This document shows, piece by piece, positions 16,824 through 26,082 of a stretch of DNA of 50,932 nucleotides. Each line of letters opens with the position of its first letter. Within the stretch, counting starts at the first letter, position 1. The translations under genes were made by a program, and so were the position numbers. Below the pieces are notes generated by a model. That model worked only from the letters and a program-made list of their open reading frames with translations, made no database searches and had not been told where the DNA came from. This DNA comes from Bacteroides luti. Its GTDB lineage: Bacteria; Bacteroidota; Bacteroidia; Bacteroidales; Bacteroidaceae. Where the stretch lies: contig NZ_FQTV01000023.1 of assembly GCF_900128905.1 (NCBI RefSeq), positions 1 through 50,932 on the forward strand. The letters run 5' to 3'.

Positions 16824-17009
16824 ATGAAAACTTTATTTAGAAAAAAACGATTACAGCGATACTTGCAAAAAGTATTGGATTCTCAAAAGACATTTACTTT
16901 CTTTAATCAGGCAGGTTTATATTCTGCAATGATGCCTGCATTCTCTTCTTCTCTTTCTACACTTCCCATGCGAATGTGCTGTATGCACACCTGCTCTTTT
17001 CCCTTCTAA
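16824..17009 (+). CDS. Cys-rich leader ORF, copy C
   Basis: 61 codons. A basic start (MKTLFRKKRLQRYLQK) leads to a polar middle and the ending LPMRMCCMHTCSFPF, with three cysteines among six residues. It starts 53 bases after the -7 box and is followed within 15 bases by a large hairpin at 17024-17069, then the periplasmic-protein gene. Together with copy A this looks like a cysteine-sensing leader peptide: stalling at the Cys codons would change folding of the hairpin. No secretion signal is evident. Confidence 0.5.
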   Translation: MKTLFRKKRLQRYLQKVLDSQKTFTFFNQAGLYSAMMPAFSSSLSTLPMRMCCMHTCSFPF

Positions 17010-17023
17010 CATCCTTTTTTAAA

Positions 17024-17069
17024 ATATCCGGACGTATAGGAATAAGGTAAAATCCTTATTCCCGGATAT
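17024..17069 (+). promoter_or_regulatory. Hairpin between the Cys leader and the periplasmic-protein gene
   Basis: The inner stem GGAATAAGG/CCTTATTCC (17039-17062) is nested in the outer stem ATATCCG/CGGATAT (17024-17069), with an eight-base bulge on the left. It starts 14 bases after the leader stop, and no T-run follows. Position and strength suit an attenuator or a structure that hides the ribosome-binding region of the next gene at 17110. Confidence 0.5.
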
Positions 17070-17109
17070 GTTATCCTCTCTTTATTATAATACAAAAACA
17101 AAATCAATT

Positions 17110-18039
17110 ATGAAAACAAAATATTTCAGCAAACTGTTTTTAGCCTTATTGTTTCTATCCACAGGCCTTGCAGCACAAAACTCTGATAATAATCCTATAT
17201 TGATAAGCGGAACGAAATTTACTTATCCTTTAATAGAAAAGTGGATAACAGAATATACAAAGATTAATCCGAATGTGCAGTTAAAATTAGTACAAAGTAA
17301 AGCTAACACTCAGGATCCGGATTTAAATGTTATTGCTCATTTTCCACAAAAAGATGAACTGAAAGAGAATGATGGAATAGTATATGCCGGTCGATATGCT
17401 TTATTACCTGTGACCAATAGCAAAAATCCATTTTTAACAAGCATCGCAAAGAAAGGACTGAACAAAAAGGATATAGACAAACTTTTCTTCGAAGCATTCA
17501 ATTATGGTGATGATCAGAAAAAGGAGAAACCAAAGTTACCGGCAACAATTTATGCCCGGGAAAATCATTCTTGTGCTTCTACAGCTTTAGCTGGATATTT
17601 TGGCCACGAATCTTCGGAAATTAAAGGGAAAAAAGTCTTGGGCGATGATATTTATTTGCTTTCAGCAGTGAAAAAAGACACTATTGGTATTGCTTACAAC
17701 AATCTGGGTTATCTTTTTGACATCAACACCCGCAAATTAAAAGATGGAATAGCATTGTTGCCACTCGACCTGAAAAAAGATGAGAAAAATGTATTATCAG
17801 GAAATGTTGACGATGCAATTACATTATTAGAAAGAAGTCAGATAGAGACAATACCTGTTGTGAATTTCGGTTTTGTTTATTCTCAGCAAAACATACGAAA
17901 AGAAGTTTCTGATTTCTTGAAGTGGGTATTAACTGATGGACAGAAATACAACCATGGATTTGGCTTTCTCAATTTAAACAAAGAAGTGTTAGCGGAACAA
18001 AGCAACCATTTAACTGAAAGACTATTGTCTTTGAAATAA
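17110..18039 (+). CDS. PstS-like periplasmic substrate-binding protein (locus 2)
   Basis: 309 residues from the ATG at 17110; an upstream in-frame extension to 17068 has no support. Signal peptide 1-21 (ending LAAQ), then ISGTKFTYPLIEKWITEY, clearly paralogous to the protein at 8507 (ligand-loop, GRYALLPV and NFGFVYS segments align). It again heads a SusC/SusD operon with no ABC transporter. The duplicated pairing suggests that the protein works with the outer-membrane transporter or in sensing. Ligand unknown. Confidence 0.6.
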   Translation: MKTKYFSKLFLALLFLSTGLAAQNSDNNPILISGTKFTYPLIEKWITEYTKINPNVQLKLVQSKANTQDPDLNVIAHFPQKDELKENDGIVYAGRYALLPVTNSKNPFLTSIAKKGLNKKDIDKLFFEAFNYGDDQKKEKPKLPATIYARENHSCASTALAGYFGHESSEIKGKKVLGDDIYLLSAVKKDTIGIAYNNLGYLFDINTRKLKDGIALLPLDLKKDEKNVLSGNVDDAITLLERSQIETIPVVNFGFVYSQQNIRKEVSDFLKWVLTDGQKYNHGFGFLNLNKEVLAEQSNHLTERLLSLK

Positions 18040-18128
18040 CCAGAACTCTTTTAAATAAAATAAAACGAATATCCCTTTTTCTGTTGATAAACTGATTTAG
18101 GGCAGGCTCGTTATAACTCTAAATAAAT

Positions 18129-21100
18129 ATGATAAGAACAATTACTACGACAAAAAAGAAAAGAGATTTTTCTGATTTTATTAGATTGAAACTGGTTTTC
18201 CTGTTTGTGAGTCTATCCACTTTTACTACGTATGCACAAATTACTCTTAAGGGAACAATTCTCGATGAGAGATCTAAGAAATCTGTGTTTGGTGCATCAA
18301 TCAAACTAAAAGGGCAACTTGGAGAAACATTTACGGATGTAGATGGGGCTTTTCAACTAAAAGTAAAAGCTTTACCTGCTACTCTATCGGTAAAAAGTAT
18401 CGGATATAAACCCCAGGAATTTGATATTTATGAAGCTGAACCGATAACAATTTACTTGAATGAAGATTTGAACGAACTTGATAATGTTGTTGTTACCGGT
18501 TATGTTCAGACAAAGAGAAATGCAAAGACTAGTGCTATCTCTGAAATAAAGGCAGATCAACTTAAGAACATAGCAGGAACCGGATTGAATGAACAAATAC
18601 AAGGACAAACTCCGGGACTTTTGGTTTCAACTACTTCGGGAACTCCAGGATCGAGTGTTTTTGTCCGCTTACGTGGAACTACATCCATTAATGCAGGTAA
18701 CGATCCATTATACGTGATTGATGGTGTACCAATTAGCAGTAAAACTTTGCAAACAATCAGTATTGGTGGGCAAACAACTAATCCTCTTTCGGATATAAAT
18801 CCAGCTGATATTGAAAGTGTTGAAGTACTTAAAGATGCGAACGCTACAGCTGTTTATGGTGCACGCGGTGCAAATGGTGTAATATTGATTACTACTAAAC
18901 GAGGGAAAAATAACAGTAAGACAAAGATTAGTCTGGATGCAGAATATGGTTTTTCCAAAGCTGCTAAATTGTGGGATCTTGCCACAGGTCCTGATCATGC
19001 ACAAATTCTTAATGAAGCATGGGTAAATGATGGAAAATCTTATGCTACAAGACCATATCGCCCTAAAGAAGAAGGAGGACTTGGAAATCCTGAAGATCAA
19101 AAAACTTATGACAGACAAAGTCTTGTTTTCCGGACAGCAAACGTACAAACCTATAACATATCTGCAAATGGAGGTGATGCGAAAACATCGTTCTTTATAG
19201 GCGGCGGTTTTACATCTCAGGAGGCTATTGTGAAGACACAGGATTTTTCGAGATATAATTTCCGTGTAAATCTTGACCATAAGATCAATAATAAATTGTC
19301 AATAGGTACCAGTAATTCTTTGGATTATTCCATCCGTTCTTTATCTCGCACGGCCAATAGTCCTAAAGGTATTCTTCAGGCTAGTGTACATACTGCTACA
19401 TTGCTTCCTATATATAATGAAGATGGTTCTTATGCCAAGTATGGTATCTTTGATAACATTGTAGCATTGATAAAAAACAATGACCATCATGCATATGGTT
19501 TACATTCAATCAATAATGTATATGCAAAATGGAATATTAAAGAAAACCTATCTTTTAAATCTTCAGTTAGTGCCGATTTGAATAACTATCATGAGAAAAG
19601 ATATTTCAATACTCAGCTATCCGATGGGCAGCCCAATGGAGCAGCTACTGATGCAACCAGTATTGAACAAACTTGGGTGGCAGAGCAATTACTGAATTAC
19701 TTTACAACCATTCGTAATTCGCATTTTATCTCTCTTTTCCTAGGTAATACTGTGCAGAAACGTAATTATCAGCAAGAGTCTATTAATGCTTCAAGTTTCC
19801 CAAGTGATCAGTTTAAAACAATATCTTCGGCAGCTATAACATCTGCAACAACAAGTAGTTCTTCCTCGGGATTGGTTTCTTTCTTTGGTGGAGCAAATTA
19901 TAGTTTCAATAATAAGTATAGTGTTGATGCCAACCTTCGTGCCGATGCTTCTTCAAGATTTGGAAAATCTAACCGATGGGCTTATTTCCCTTCTGTAGGA
20001 GCTTCATGGCGCGTCAGTCAGGAAAACTTTATAAAGAATCTGAACCTGTTTAATGAGTTAAAGCTAAAAGCCAGTCTCGGCTGGACCGGTAATCAGGATA
20101 TTGACGATTTTGCATCATTAGGTCTTTGGAGTGGAGGAGCTAATTACGGAAATTCAGCAGGTATTTCCAGTTCTCAGTTAAGCAATCCTGATCTGAAATG
20201 GGAGACGACTCGTCAATGGAACGTGGGGCTTGAATCTTCTTTCTTAGCAGGCAGACTTTCTTTCGAGCTCAATTATTATAATAAGTATACTTCTGATTTG
20301 CTTTTGAATGTACCAATAGCAGGAAAAACCGGATTCTCTTCTACTATACAGAATGTGGGAGCAATGAGTAATAAAGGTGTTGAGTTTGAAATTAATTCTA
20401 CCAATATAGATACAAGAGACTTTAAATGGACTTCATCATTCCAAATCTCACATAATGAAAATTTAGTAGAGAAGTTACCTATATCTTTTTCACAATATTC
20501 AAGAGACTGGGTGCGCTTGCAACAAGGTTCGCCAATGTATTCTTTCTGGCTTTACAAGCAACTGTATGTTGATCCCAAAACTGGAAATGCAGTATATGAA
20601 GATGTAAACAAAGATGGCAAAATAACTACAGCCGATCGCCAGATAGTTGGCGATGCATGGCCAACTTTTACAGGTGGACTTAGAAATACACTCACATATA
20701 AAGGTTTTGATTTATCGGTATTCCTATATTTCTCAGTAGGTAATGATGTGTTTAACATGAATCGTTTCTTTCAGGAACATGGTGGTGTACGTGGCACAAA
20801 CTGGGGATTGTTAAAGAGCCAGATGAAACGTTGGCAAAAAGAAGGTGATATTACAGATATACCTCGTGCCTCTACTGTTGTTAATCCTGATGGAAGCTAC
20901 AATAATGATTTCCAAAGCAGTCGTTTCCTTGAAGATGGTTCTTTTCTGCGACTTCGTAATCTGACTATTGGTTATACCCTTTCTCCAAAAGCTCTTGTAA
21001 AGGCAGGATTGAGCAAAATTCGATTGTATGCTAGTGCTACAAATCTGTTTACTATAACTAAATATTCTGGTGCTGATCCTGAAGGAAATACAGCTGCCGA

Positions 21101-21188
21101 TCAAACAAATGGAACAGTTCAAGGACTCGATTTTGCTATTCCACCACAGCCAAGACAAATTGTATTTGGTGCTAACTTAACATTTTAA
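18129..21188 (+). CDS. SusC/RagA-family TonB-dependent outer-membrane transporter (locus 2)
   Basis: 1019 residues. Signal region (about 1-36, ending TTYAQ), CarboxypepD-reg-like domain (LKGTILDERSKKSVFGA), plug from about 115 (DNVVVTGYVQTKRNAKTSA, YVIDGVPI, AVYGARGANGVILITTKRG) and a barrel ending IVFGANLTF. It is paralogous to the locus 1 transporter but shorter and clearly diverged, which suggests a related ligand. The SusD gene follows 12 bases after the stop. Confidence 0.9.
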   Translation: MIRTITTTKKKRDFSDFIRLKLVFLFVSLSTFTTYAQITLKGTILDERSKKSVFGASIKLKGQLGETFTDVDGAFQLKVKALPATLSVKSIGYKPQEFDIYEAEPITIYLNEDLNELDNVVVTGYVQTKRNAKTSAISEIKADQLKNIAGTGLNEQIQGQTPGLLVSTTSGTPGSSVFVRLRGTTSINAGNDPLYVIDGVPISSKTLQTISIGGQTTNPLSDINPADIESVEVLKDANATAVYGARGANGVILITTKRGKNNSKTKISLDAEYGFSKAAKLWDLATGPDHAQILNEAWVNDGKSYATRPYRPKEEGGLGNPEDQKTYDRQSLVFRTANVQTYNISANGGDAKTSFFIGGGFTSQEAIVKTQDFSRYNFRVNLDHKINNKLSIGTSNSLDYSIRSLSRTANSPKGILQASVHTATLLPIYNEDGSYAKYGIFDNIVALIKNNDHHAYGLHSINNVYAKWNIKENLSFKSSVSADLNNYHEKRYFNTQLSDGQPNGAATDATSIEQTWVAEQLLNYFTTIRNSHFISLFLGNTVQKRNYQQESINASSFPSDQFKTISSAAITSATTSSSSSGLVSFFGGANYSFNNKYSVDANLRADASSRFGKSNRWAYFPSVGASWRVSQENFIKNLNLFNELKLKASLGWTGNQDIDDFASLGLWSGGANYGNSAGISSSQLSNPDLKWETTRQWNVGLESSFLAGRLSFELNYYNKYTSDLLLNVPIAGKTGFSSTIQNVGAMSNKGVEFEINSTNIDTRDFKWTSSFQISHNENLVEKLPISFSQYSRDWVRLQQGSPMYSFWLYKQLYVDPKTGNAVYEDVNKDGKITTADRQIVGDAWPTFTGGLRNTLTYKGFDLSVFLYFSVGNDVFNMNRFFQEHGGVRGTNWGLLKSQMKRWQKEGDITDIPRASTVVNPDGSYNNDFQSSRFLEDGSFLRLRNLTIGYTLSPKALVKAGLSKIRLYASATNLFTITKYSGADPEGNTAADQTNGTVQGLDFAIPPQPRQIVFGANLTF

Positions 21189-21200
21189 TAATTAAAGAAT

Positions 21201-22568
21201 ATGAGAACAACAGAATTCTATAAACATACATATAAAATATTACTCTTAAATTTCATTTTGCTGTTTAGCTCATGTAGTAATATTCTTGATCTGGAGCCCG
21301 AGCAGTCTGTATCAGATGCATCAGCAGTGGTAGATAAAAAATCGGCAGAAGCTGCTTTGGCAGGAGCTTATGATAAGTTACAATCTGATAACTATTATGG
21401 TAGAGAATTTGTTGCAGCTATTTATTTAGCTGGCAATGATGTTACCTGGACGGGATCACTGAATTACTACAGAGCTTTTAATAATCATTCATACCAGTCT
21501 GATAACACAACCATAAATACAGCATGGTATGCAATTTATGCCACTCTGAATGCTGCCAATCAGGTAATAGACAAGGTTTCTGCATTGTCTTCTCAGGTTT
21601 TGACTGACACAGATAAGAATAGAATTGTTGGAGAGGCTTACTTTATAAGGGCATTATCTTTATTCGATTTGGGAAGAACCTGGGGAAACATTCCTATTAT
21701 TACCAAAGGAACAATTACAGCGCATGATTTTGATGGAGTAAAGCAAAGCACTCAGGCCGAAGTTTATCAACAAGTTATTAAAGATTTGCAGACAGCACTT
21801 TCTTTATTGCCAGAAAAAGTTGATCGTTCGCGAGTTACAAAGAATACGGCACGTGCATTATTGGCCAGAGTTTATCTTTATTCTGAAAACTGGGAAAAAG
21901 CAGAAGAGTATTCTTCTATATTAATAGCCGATATAAACGATTATCAATTAGTCGACTATCCATCATTCTTTAGTAATAAGCAGACAAAAGAGTCAATTTT
22001 TGAACTGCTTTATACTACTTCCGATAAAAATACTCATGGTTATTATTGGTTGTCATCTGCTAATGGAGGACGTCATGAGTGGGCTCCATCAGAAGGCATA
22101 GTATCATTGTTGGGGAGTTCTGAAACAGGTGGAACCCGAAAGGCTCTTTATTCAGATCAGTCTACTGCAATTAATAAGAATTTCTATGTGGGAAACCTGT
22201 ATTGGAGAACAACCGGGGATGATCCGGCATATATTCTGCGTATTTCTGAGCAATATCTTATCAGAGCTGAGGCACGTGCTAAAAAAGCAACACCTGATCT
22301 TACCGGAGCTTTGAGTGATTTGAATGCTGTGAGATTGCGTGCTCAGATAAAAGTATTAACAGGACTTTCCAAATCTGAAATAATTCTTGCAATTGAGAAT
22401 GAACGCCGCGTTGAATTCCCTTTCGAACCACATCGCTGGTTTGATTTGGTACGTACAAAAAGAGCCGGAACAGTACTTGGTGTAACCGATTCTGATAAAT
22501 GGATATTCCCTATACCGTATAATGATATACAAGCTGATAGTGATTTGAAACAAAATTCAAGTTACTAG
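21201..22568 (+). CDS. SusD/RagB-family outer-membrane lipoprotein (locus 2)
   Basis: 455 residues. Lipoprotein signal with FSSC lipobox (about Cys25), then SNILDLEPEQS, a classic SusD start. VGEAYFIRALSLFDLGRTWG and the C-terminal ENERRVEFPFEPHRWFDLVR are strong family signatures. It forms the surface ligand-binding lid for the SusC just upstream. The M20 hydrolase follows after 92 bases with no terminator seen, so it is probably in the same operon. Confidence 0.88.
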   Translation: MRTTEFYKHTYKILLLNFILLFSSCSNILDLEPEQSVSDASAVVDKKSAEAALAGAYDKLQSDNYYGREFVAAIYLAGNDVTWTGSLNYYRAFNNHSYQSDNTTINTAWYAIYATLNAANQVIDKVSALSSQVLTDTDKNRIVGEAYFIRALSLFDLGRTWGNIPIITKGTITAHDFDGVKQSTQAEVYQQVIKDLQTALSLLPEKVDRSRVTKNTARALLARVYLYSENWEKAEEYSSILIADINDYQLVDYPSFFSNKQTKESIFELLYTTSDKNTHGYYWLSSANGGRHEWAPSEGIVSLLGSSETGGTRKALYSDQSTAINKNFYVGNLYWRTTGDDPAYILRISEQYLIRAEARAKKATPDLTGALSDLNAVRLRAQIKVLTGLSKSEIILAIENERRVEFPFEPHRWFDLVRTKRAGTVLGVTDSDKWIFPIPYNDIQADSDLKQNSSY

Positions 22569-22660
22569 ATTGGTTTACTATACATGCTTTATATGAATAG
22601 TGTACAGCTCACCTAAAGCAAGAATCAAGATTATTAGTAGAATAAAAGATATATATTACA

Positions 22661-24121
22661 ATGAAGAAATTAGCATTATTTATTTTAGCTACAACAGCTT
22701 TTGGATTAGGCTGCTTTGCCCAGAACAAAGGGCATTTTTCAAACAAAAGCAATATTGCCATAGATTATCTGAATAATTCATTTCCTGTTTATGACCAATT
22801 ACAGAAAAGTATATGGCGAAAAGCTGAATTAGGATTTATTGAAAAAGAAAGTTCGGAATTGCTTCAGAAGCAATTACAGGATAACGGATTTAAAATTGAA
22901 GCTGGCGTTGCCGGAATGCCAACAGCTTTTGTTGCAAGTTATGGTAGCGGAAGCCCAGTGATTGGAATTTTGGCCGAGTATGACGCTTTACCTGGTTTAT
23001 CACAGGATACGGTGGCATATAAAAAGCCTTTGATAGAAGGAGGAAGCGGTCATGGTTGCGGTCATAATGTGTTTGGTGTAGGCTCTGTTGCAGGAGCAAT
23101 TGCTGTTAAGCAGTGGCTTGAGCAAACAAAACATTCGGGCACTATAAAAATATTTGGTTCTCCTGCAGAAGAGGGAGGCGGAGGAAAAGTGTATCTGGTT
23201 AGAGAGGGAAATTTTAAAGGTGTAGATGTCGTGCTCGACTGGCATCCTTCTTCTGGTAACGGAGTAAGTACAGATACAGGTACTGCGATACAGATGATAG
23301 ATTATAATTTCTATGGAAAAGCAGCTCATGCTGCCGGAAGTCCGGACAAAGGACGCTCAGCATTAGATGCAGTAGAATCATTTGATTACATGGTTAATAT
23401 GTTAAGAGAACACGTCCCAACTTCTTCCCGTATTCATTATGTTATAACCAATGGTGGCGAGGCTCCTAATGTAGTACCTGCTTATGCCAAAGTATCCTAT
23501 TATATCCGTAGTCCCAAAAGAGAAACTCTAAAGGATTTAACAACATGGATTAATCAGGCGGCACAAGGTGCAGCTTTAGGTACTCAAACTACAGTGAAGT
23601 CTGAAATTATTTCAGGGTTTTATGAAAGATTATATAATAAAACATTGGCAACCTTAGTGCAGGATAAACTGGAAAAAGTAGGAGGGGTAATATATAACGA
23701 ACGTGAAGCTACTTTTGCAAAAGAAATAGCCAAAGGACTAAATGAGGCTGATACGGTTTTAGTAAGGGTGCAAAGAGTAGAACCTCTTAAAGAAGAACGA
23801 GTTTCACAAGGTGGAGGCTCTTCTGATGTGGGAGATGTGAGCTGGACTGTTCCTACAGTTAGTTTTGGTACAGCGGCATTTATTCCGGGAAGTGCGGGTC
23901 ATAGCTGGCAAAATGTTGCAGCTGGAGGGTCAACCATTGGAACAAAAGCTCTTATCAATGCAGCTAAGGTATTCTCATTATCTGCAATTGAGTTATACAG
24001 TGACTCTAAATTAGTAGAAAAGGCAAAACAAGAATTCAACAAACGTCGTGGTTCTGATTTTCATTATGAACCTTTATTAGGCAATCGTGCTCCGGCATTA
24101 GATTATCGGGTAAAGAAATAA
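22661..24121 (+). CDS. Secreted M20 metallopeptidase/amidohydrolase, AbgB-like
   Basis: 486 residues with a signal peptide (1-20, ending CFAQ). Metal-binding motifs of the M20 family are visible: GILAEYDALPG, HGCGHN and PAEEGGGG, plus HAAGSP at the start of the dimerisation lid. The overall pattern (RKAELGFIEKESS, GGGSSDVGDVSW near the end) resembles the aminobenzoyl-glutamate utilisation protein B branch, which cuts N-acyl or amide-linked amino acids. It takes the place in locus 2 that the Ntn amidase has in locus 1. The released amino acid could then be taken up by the APC permease encoded next. Confidence 0.78.
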   Translation: MKKLALFILATTAFGLGCFAQNKGHFSNKSNIAIDYLNNSFPVYDQLQKSIWRKAELGFIEKESSELLQKQLQDNGFKIEAGVAGMPTAFVASYGSGSPVIGILAEYDALPGLSQDTVAYKKPLIEGGSGHGCGHNVFGVGSVAGAIAVKQWLEQTKHSGTIKIFGSPAEEGGGGKVYLVREGNFKGVDVVLDWHPSSGNGVSTDTGTAIQMIDYNFYGKAAHAAGSPDKGRSALDAVESFDYMVNMLREHVPTSSRIHYVITNGGEAPNVVPAYAKVSYYIRSPKRETLKDLTTWINQAAQGAALGTQTTVKSEIISGFYERLYNKTLATLVQDKLEKVGGVIYNEREATFAKEIAKGLNEADTVLVRVQRVEPLKEERVSQGGGSSDVGDVSWTVPTVSFGTAAFIPGSAGHSWQNVAAGGSTIGTKALINAAKVFSLSAIELYSDSKLVEKAKQEFNKRRGSDFHYEPLLGNRAPALDYRVKK

Positions 24122-24170
24122 GCAATAAAGATCTGAAAAATAGTCAAATGAAATTAAATAACAAGACTGA

Positions 24171-25865
24171 ATGAGTTTATTTGTAAGAAAATCAATAAGT
24201 AGTTTATTAAGCGAGTCGAATGCAACCGATAGCAATACTTTAAAAAAGTCTTTAGGACCATCTAGACTTGTAGCTTTAGGTATTGGAGCAATTATTGGTG
24301 CAGGTCTATTTTCTATTACAGGAGGTGCTGCTGCATATCAGGCAGGTCCGGCTATCACAATCTCTTTTATAGTAGCATCCTTAGGATGCTGCTTTGCCGG
24401 ATTGTGCTATGCAGAATTTGCTTCCATGATTCCGGTTGCTGGTAGTGCCTATACTTATTCATATGCAACTATGGGAGAATTTATTGCCTGGATTATAGGG
24501 TGGGACCTGGTACTTGAGTATGCCATTGCAGCTGTCACTGTAAGTATTAGCTGGAGTCGGTATCTGATTAAGTTCTTAGAGGGTATAGGTGTTAATCTAC
24601 CACCGGAACTTACCTTGTGTCCCTGGGATGGAGGAATAATAAACCTTCCGGCAGCCATAATCATTATTCTGGCAAGTTTGCTTTTGATTAAAGGTATAGA
24701 GGGAAGTGCACGGGTTAATTTTGTAATTGTGCTATTAAAAATAGCAGTGGTACTTGTCTTTATTGTTTTAGGATGGAAATACATTGATATCTCAAATTAT
24801 AGACCATATATTCCAGCTAATAATGGAACCTTCGGAGAATATGGTTTTAGTGGAATTATCAGAGCTTCTGCCGTTGTTTTCTTTGCATTTATAGGTTTTG
24901 ATGCTGTAAGTACGGCAGCTCAGGAAGCAAAGAACCCCAAAAGAAACATGCCTATTGGTATATTGGTTTCTTTACTTATCTGTACAGTACTCTATTTTCT
25001 GTTTGCACACGTAATGACCGGAGTTGTTAACTACACAGCATTCAAAGGTTTTGATGGCATTGCTCCCGTAGCAATAGCTATTGACCACATGGGCAAGCCA
25101 GACGCTTTGGGTATTATTCATCCAGATTATCCATGGCTAAATAAAGCTATTGTTCTTGCAATTCTGGCTGGTTATTCTTCTGTAATACTTGTTATGTTAT
25201 TAGGTCAAAGTAGAATTTTCTATAGTATGAGTAAAGACGGTTTGTTGCCAAAAGTCTTTTCACAAATACACCCTGTTTACAGAACACCAATAAAAAGCAA
25301 TCTTATATTGTTGTTTGTTGGCGGAACTCTTGCAGCTCTGGTTCCAGCACGAGTGGCAGGCGAGATGACTAGTATCGGAACTCTTTTAGCTTTTATTCTG
25401 GTTTGTTTCGGAATTCTGGTAATGAGGAAGAAAATGCCTGATGCACCTCGTGCTTTTAAAACTCCTTTGGTGCCTTTAGTTCCAGTCTTAGGTATAGCAA
25501 CATGTCTATTTATGATGATATTTTTGCCGGCGGATACATGGATTCGTCTCCTTGTTTGGATGGTGATAGGCTTTGATGTATATGTTATTTATGGATTCAA
25601 GAACAGTAGGTTACAAGATAAATTACCTACTCGTATAGATTTACTGACTTTAAGGAGCGTTGGGATAATTATTGCACTTCTTTTGGTATCTGTTGTTTTG
25701 TGGTATCAGCAGACTGTTGGATGGAATGGTAGTAAAACCTTGATGACAATAGCTTTTGTTATTGCTTTTGTTCATAGCTTGTTTGTATGGAATAAGCTAA
25801 AAGGCTTGGATTCACTAGTCAATAAGAAGATTGTGGAATTAGCTTGTGCAGAAGAGAAATTTTAA
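24171..25865 (+). CDS. APC-superfamily amino-acid permease
   Basis: 564 residues, about 12-14 membrane helices. The first helix carries GIGAIIGAGLFSITG, the APC substrate-binding signature. Helix 3 follows with AEFASMIPVAGSAYTYSY and helix 8 has the SRIFYSMSKDG segment typical of the cationic amino-acid transporter (CAT/YfnA) group. It would move the amino acid released by the M20 enzyme across the inner membrane. It starts 49 bases after the hydrolase stop, and the operon ends at the terminator at 25944. Substrate specificity cannot be read from sequence. Confidence 0.82.
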   Translation: MSLFVRKSISSLLSESNATDSNTLKKSLGPSRLVALGIGAIIGAGLFSITGGAAAYQAGPAITISFIVASLGCCFAGLCYAEFASMIPVAGSAYTYSYATMGEFIAWIIGWDLVLEYAIAAVTVSISWSRYLIKFLEGIGVNLPPELTLCPWDGGIINLPAAIIIILASLLLIKGIEGSARVNFVIVLLKIAVVLVFIVLGWKYIDISNYRPYIPANNGTFGEYGFSGIIRASAVVFFAFIGFDAVSTAAQEAKNPKRNMPIGILVSLLICTVLYFLFAHVMTGVVNYTAFKGFDGIAPVAIAIDHMGKPDALGIIHPDYPWLNKAIVLAILAGYSSVILVMLLGQSRIFYSMSKDGLLPKVFSQIHPVYRTPIKSNLILLFVGGTLAALVPARVAGEMTSIGTLLAFILVCFGILVMRKKMPDAPRAFKTPLVPLVPVLGIATCLFMMIFLPADTWIRLLVWMVIGFDVYVIYGFKNSRLQDKLPTRIDLLTLRSVGIIIALLLVSVVLWYQQTVGWNGSKTLMTIAFVIAFVHSLFVWNKLKGLDSLVNKKIVELACAEEKF

Positions 25866-25943
25866 TAATAGTATAGTTTAATGTTTGTTATTGTTTGATT
25901 CATTGAGAAAAAGTTGTAAAGTTGAAAATCTTTTATTTTATGG

Positions 25944-25969
25944 GGGTGATCTTTCGATCACCCTTTTTT
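25944..25969 (+). terminator. Rho-independent terminator ending the locus 2 operon
   Basis: GGGTGATC pairs with GATCACCC around TTTC, followed by TTTTTT. It lies 78 bases after the permease stop. Confidence 0.85.
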
Positions 25970-26050
25970 ATGCAAAGTTTTAATTGGAAGATGTATAGAA
26001 CTAATTCTGAAAGATATACTGAATAATAAAGTATAGTCGTGACGTTTGTA

Positions 26051-26058
26051 TATATTTG
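26051..26058 (+). promoter_or_regulatory. -7 promoter element of the homocysteine methyltransferase gene
   Basis: TATATTTG matches TAnnTTTG. With transcription starting about ten bases later, the ATG at 26083 is preferred over upstream in-frame starts at 26056 and 26062. Confidence 0.45.
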
Positions 26059-26082
26059 CAGATGAAATATACAATGCATAGA

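Noticed and set aside
18708..19280. 190-codon minus-strand frame inside the second SusC gene
   Set aside because: It is antisense to a well-supported TonB-dependent transporter and its translation is rich in Ser, Ile and Cys with no motif, as expected for a shadow frame.
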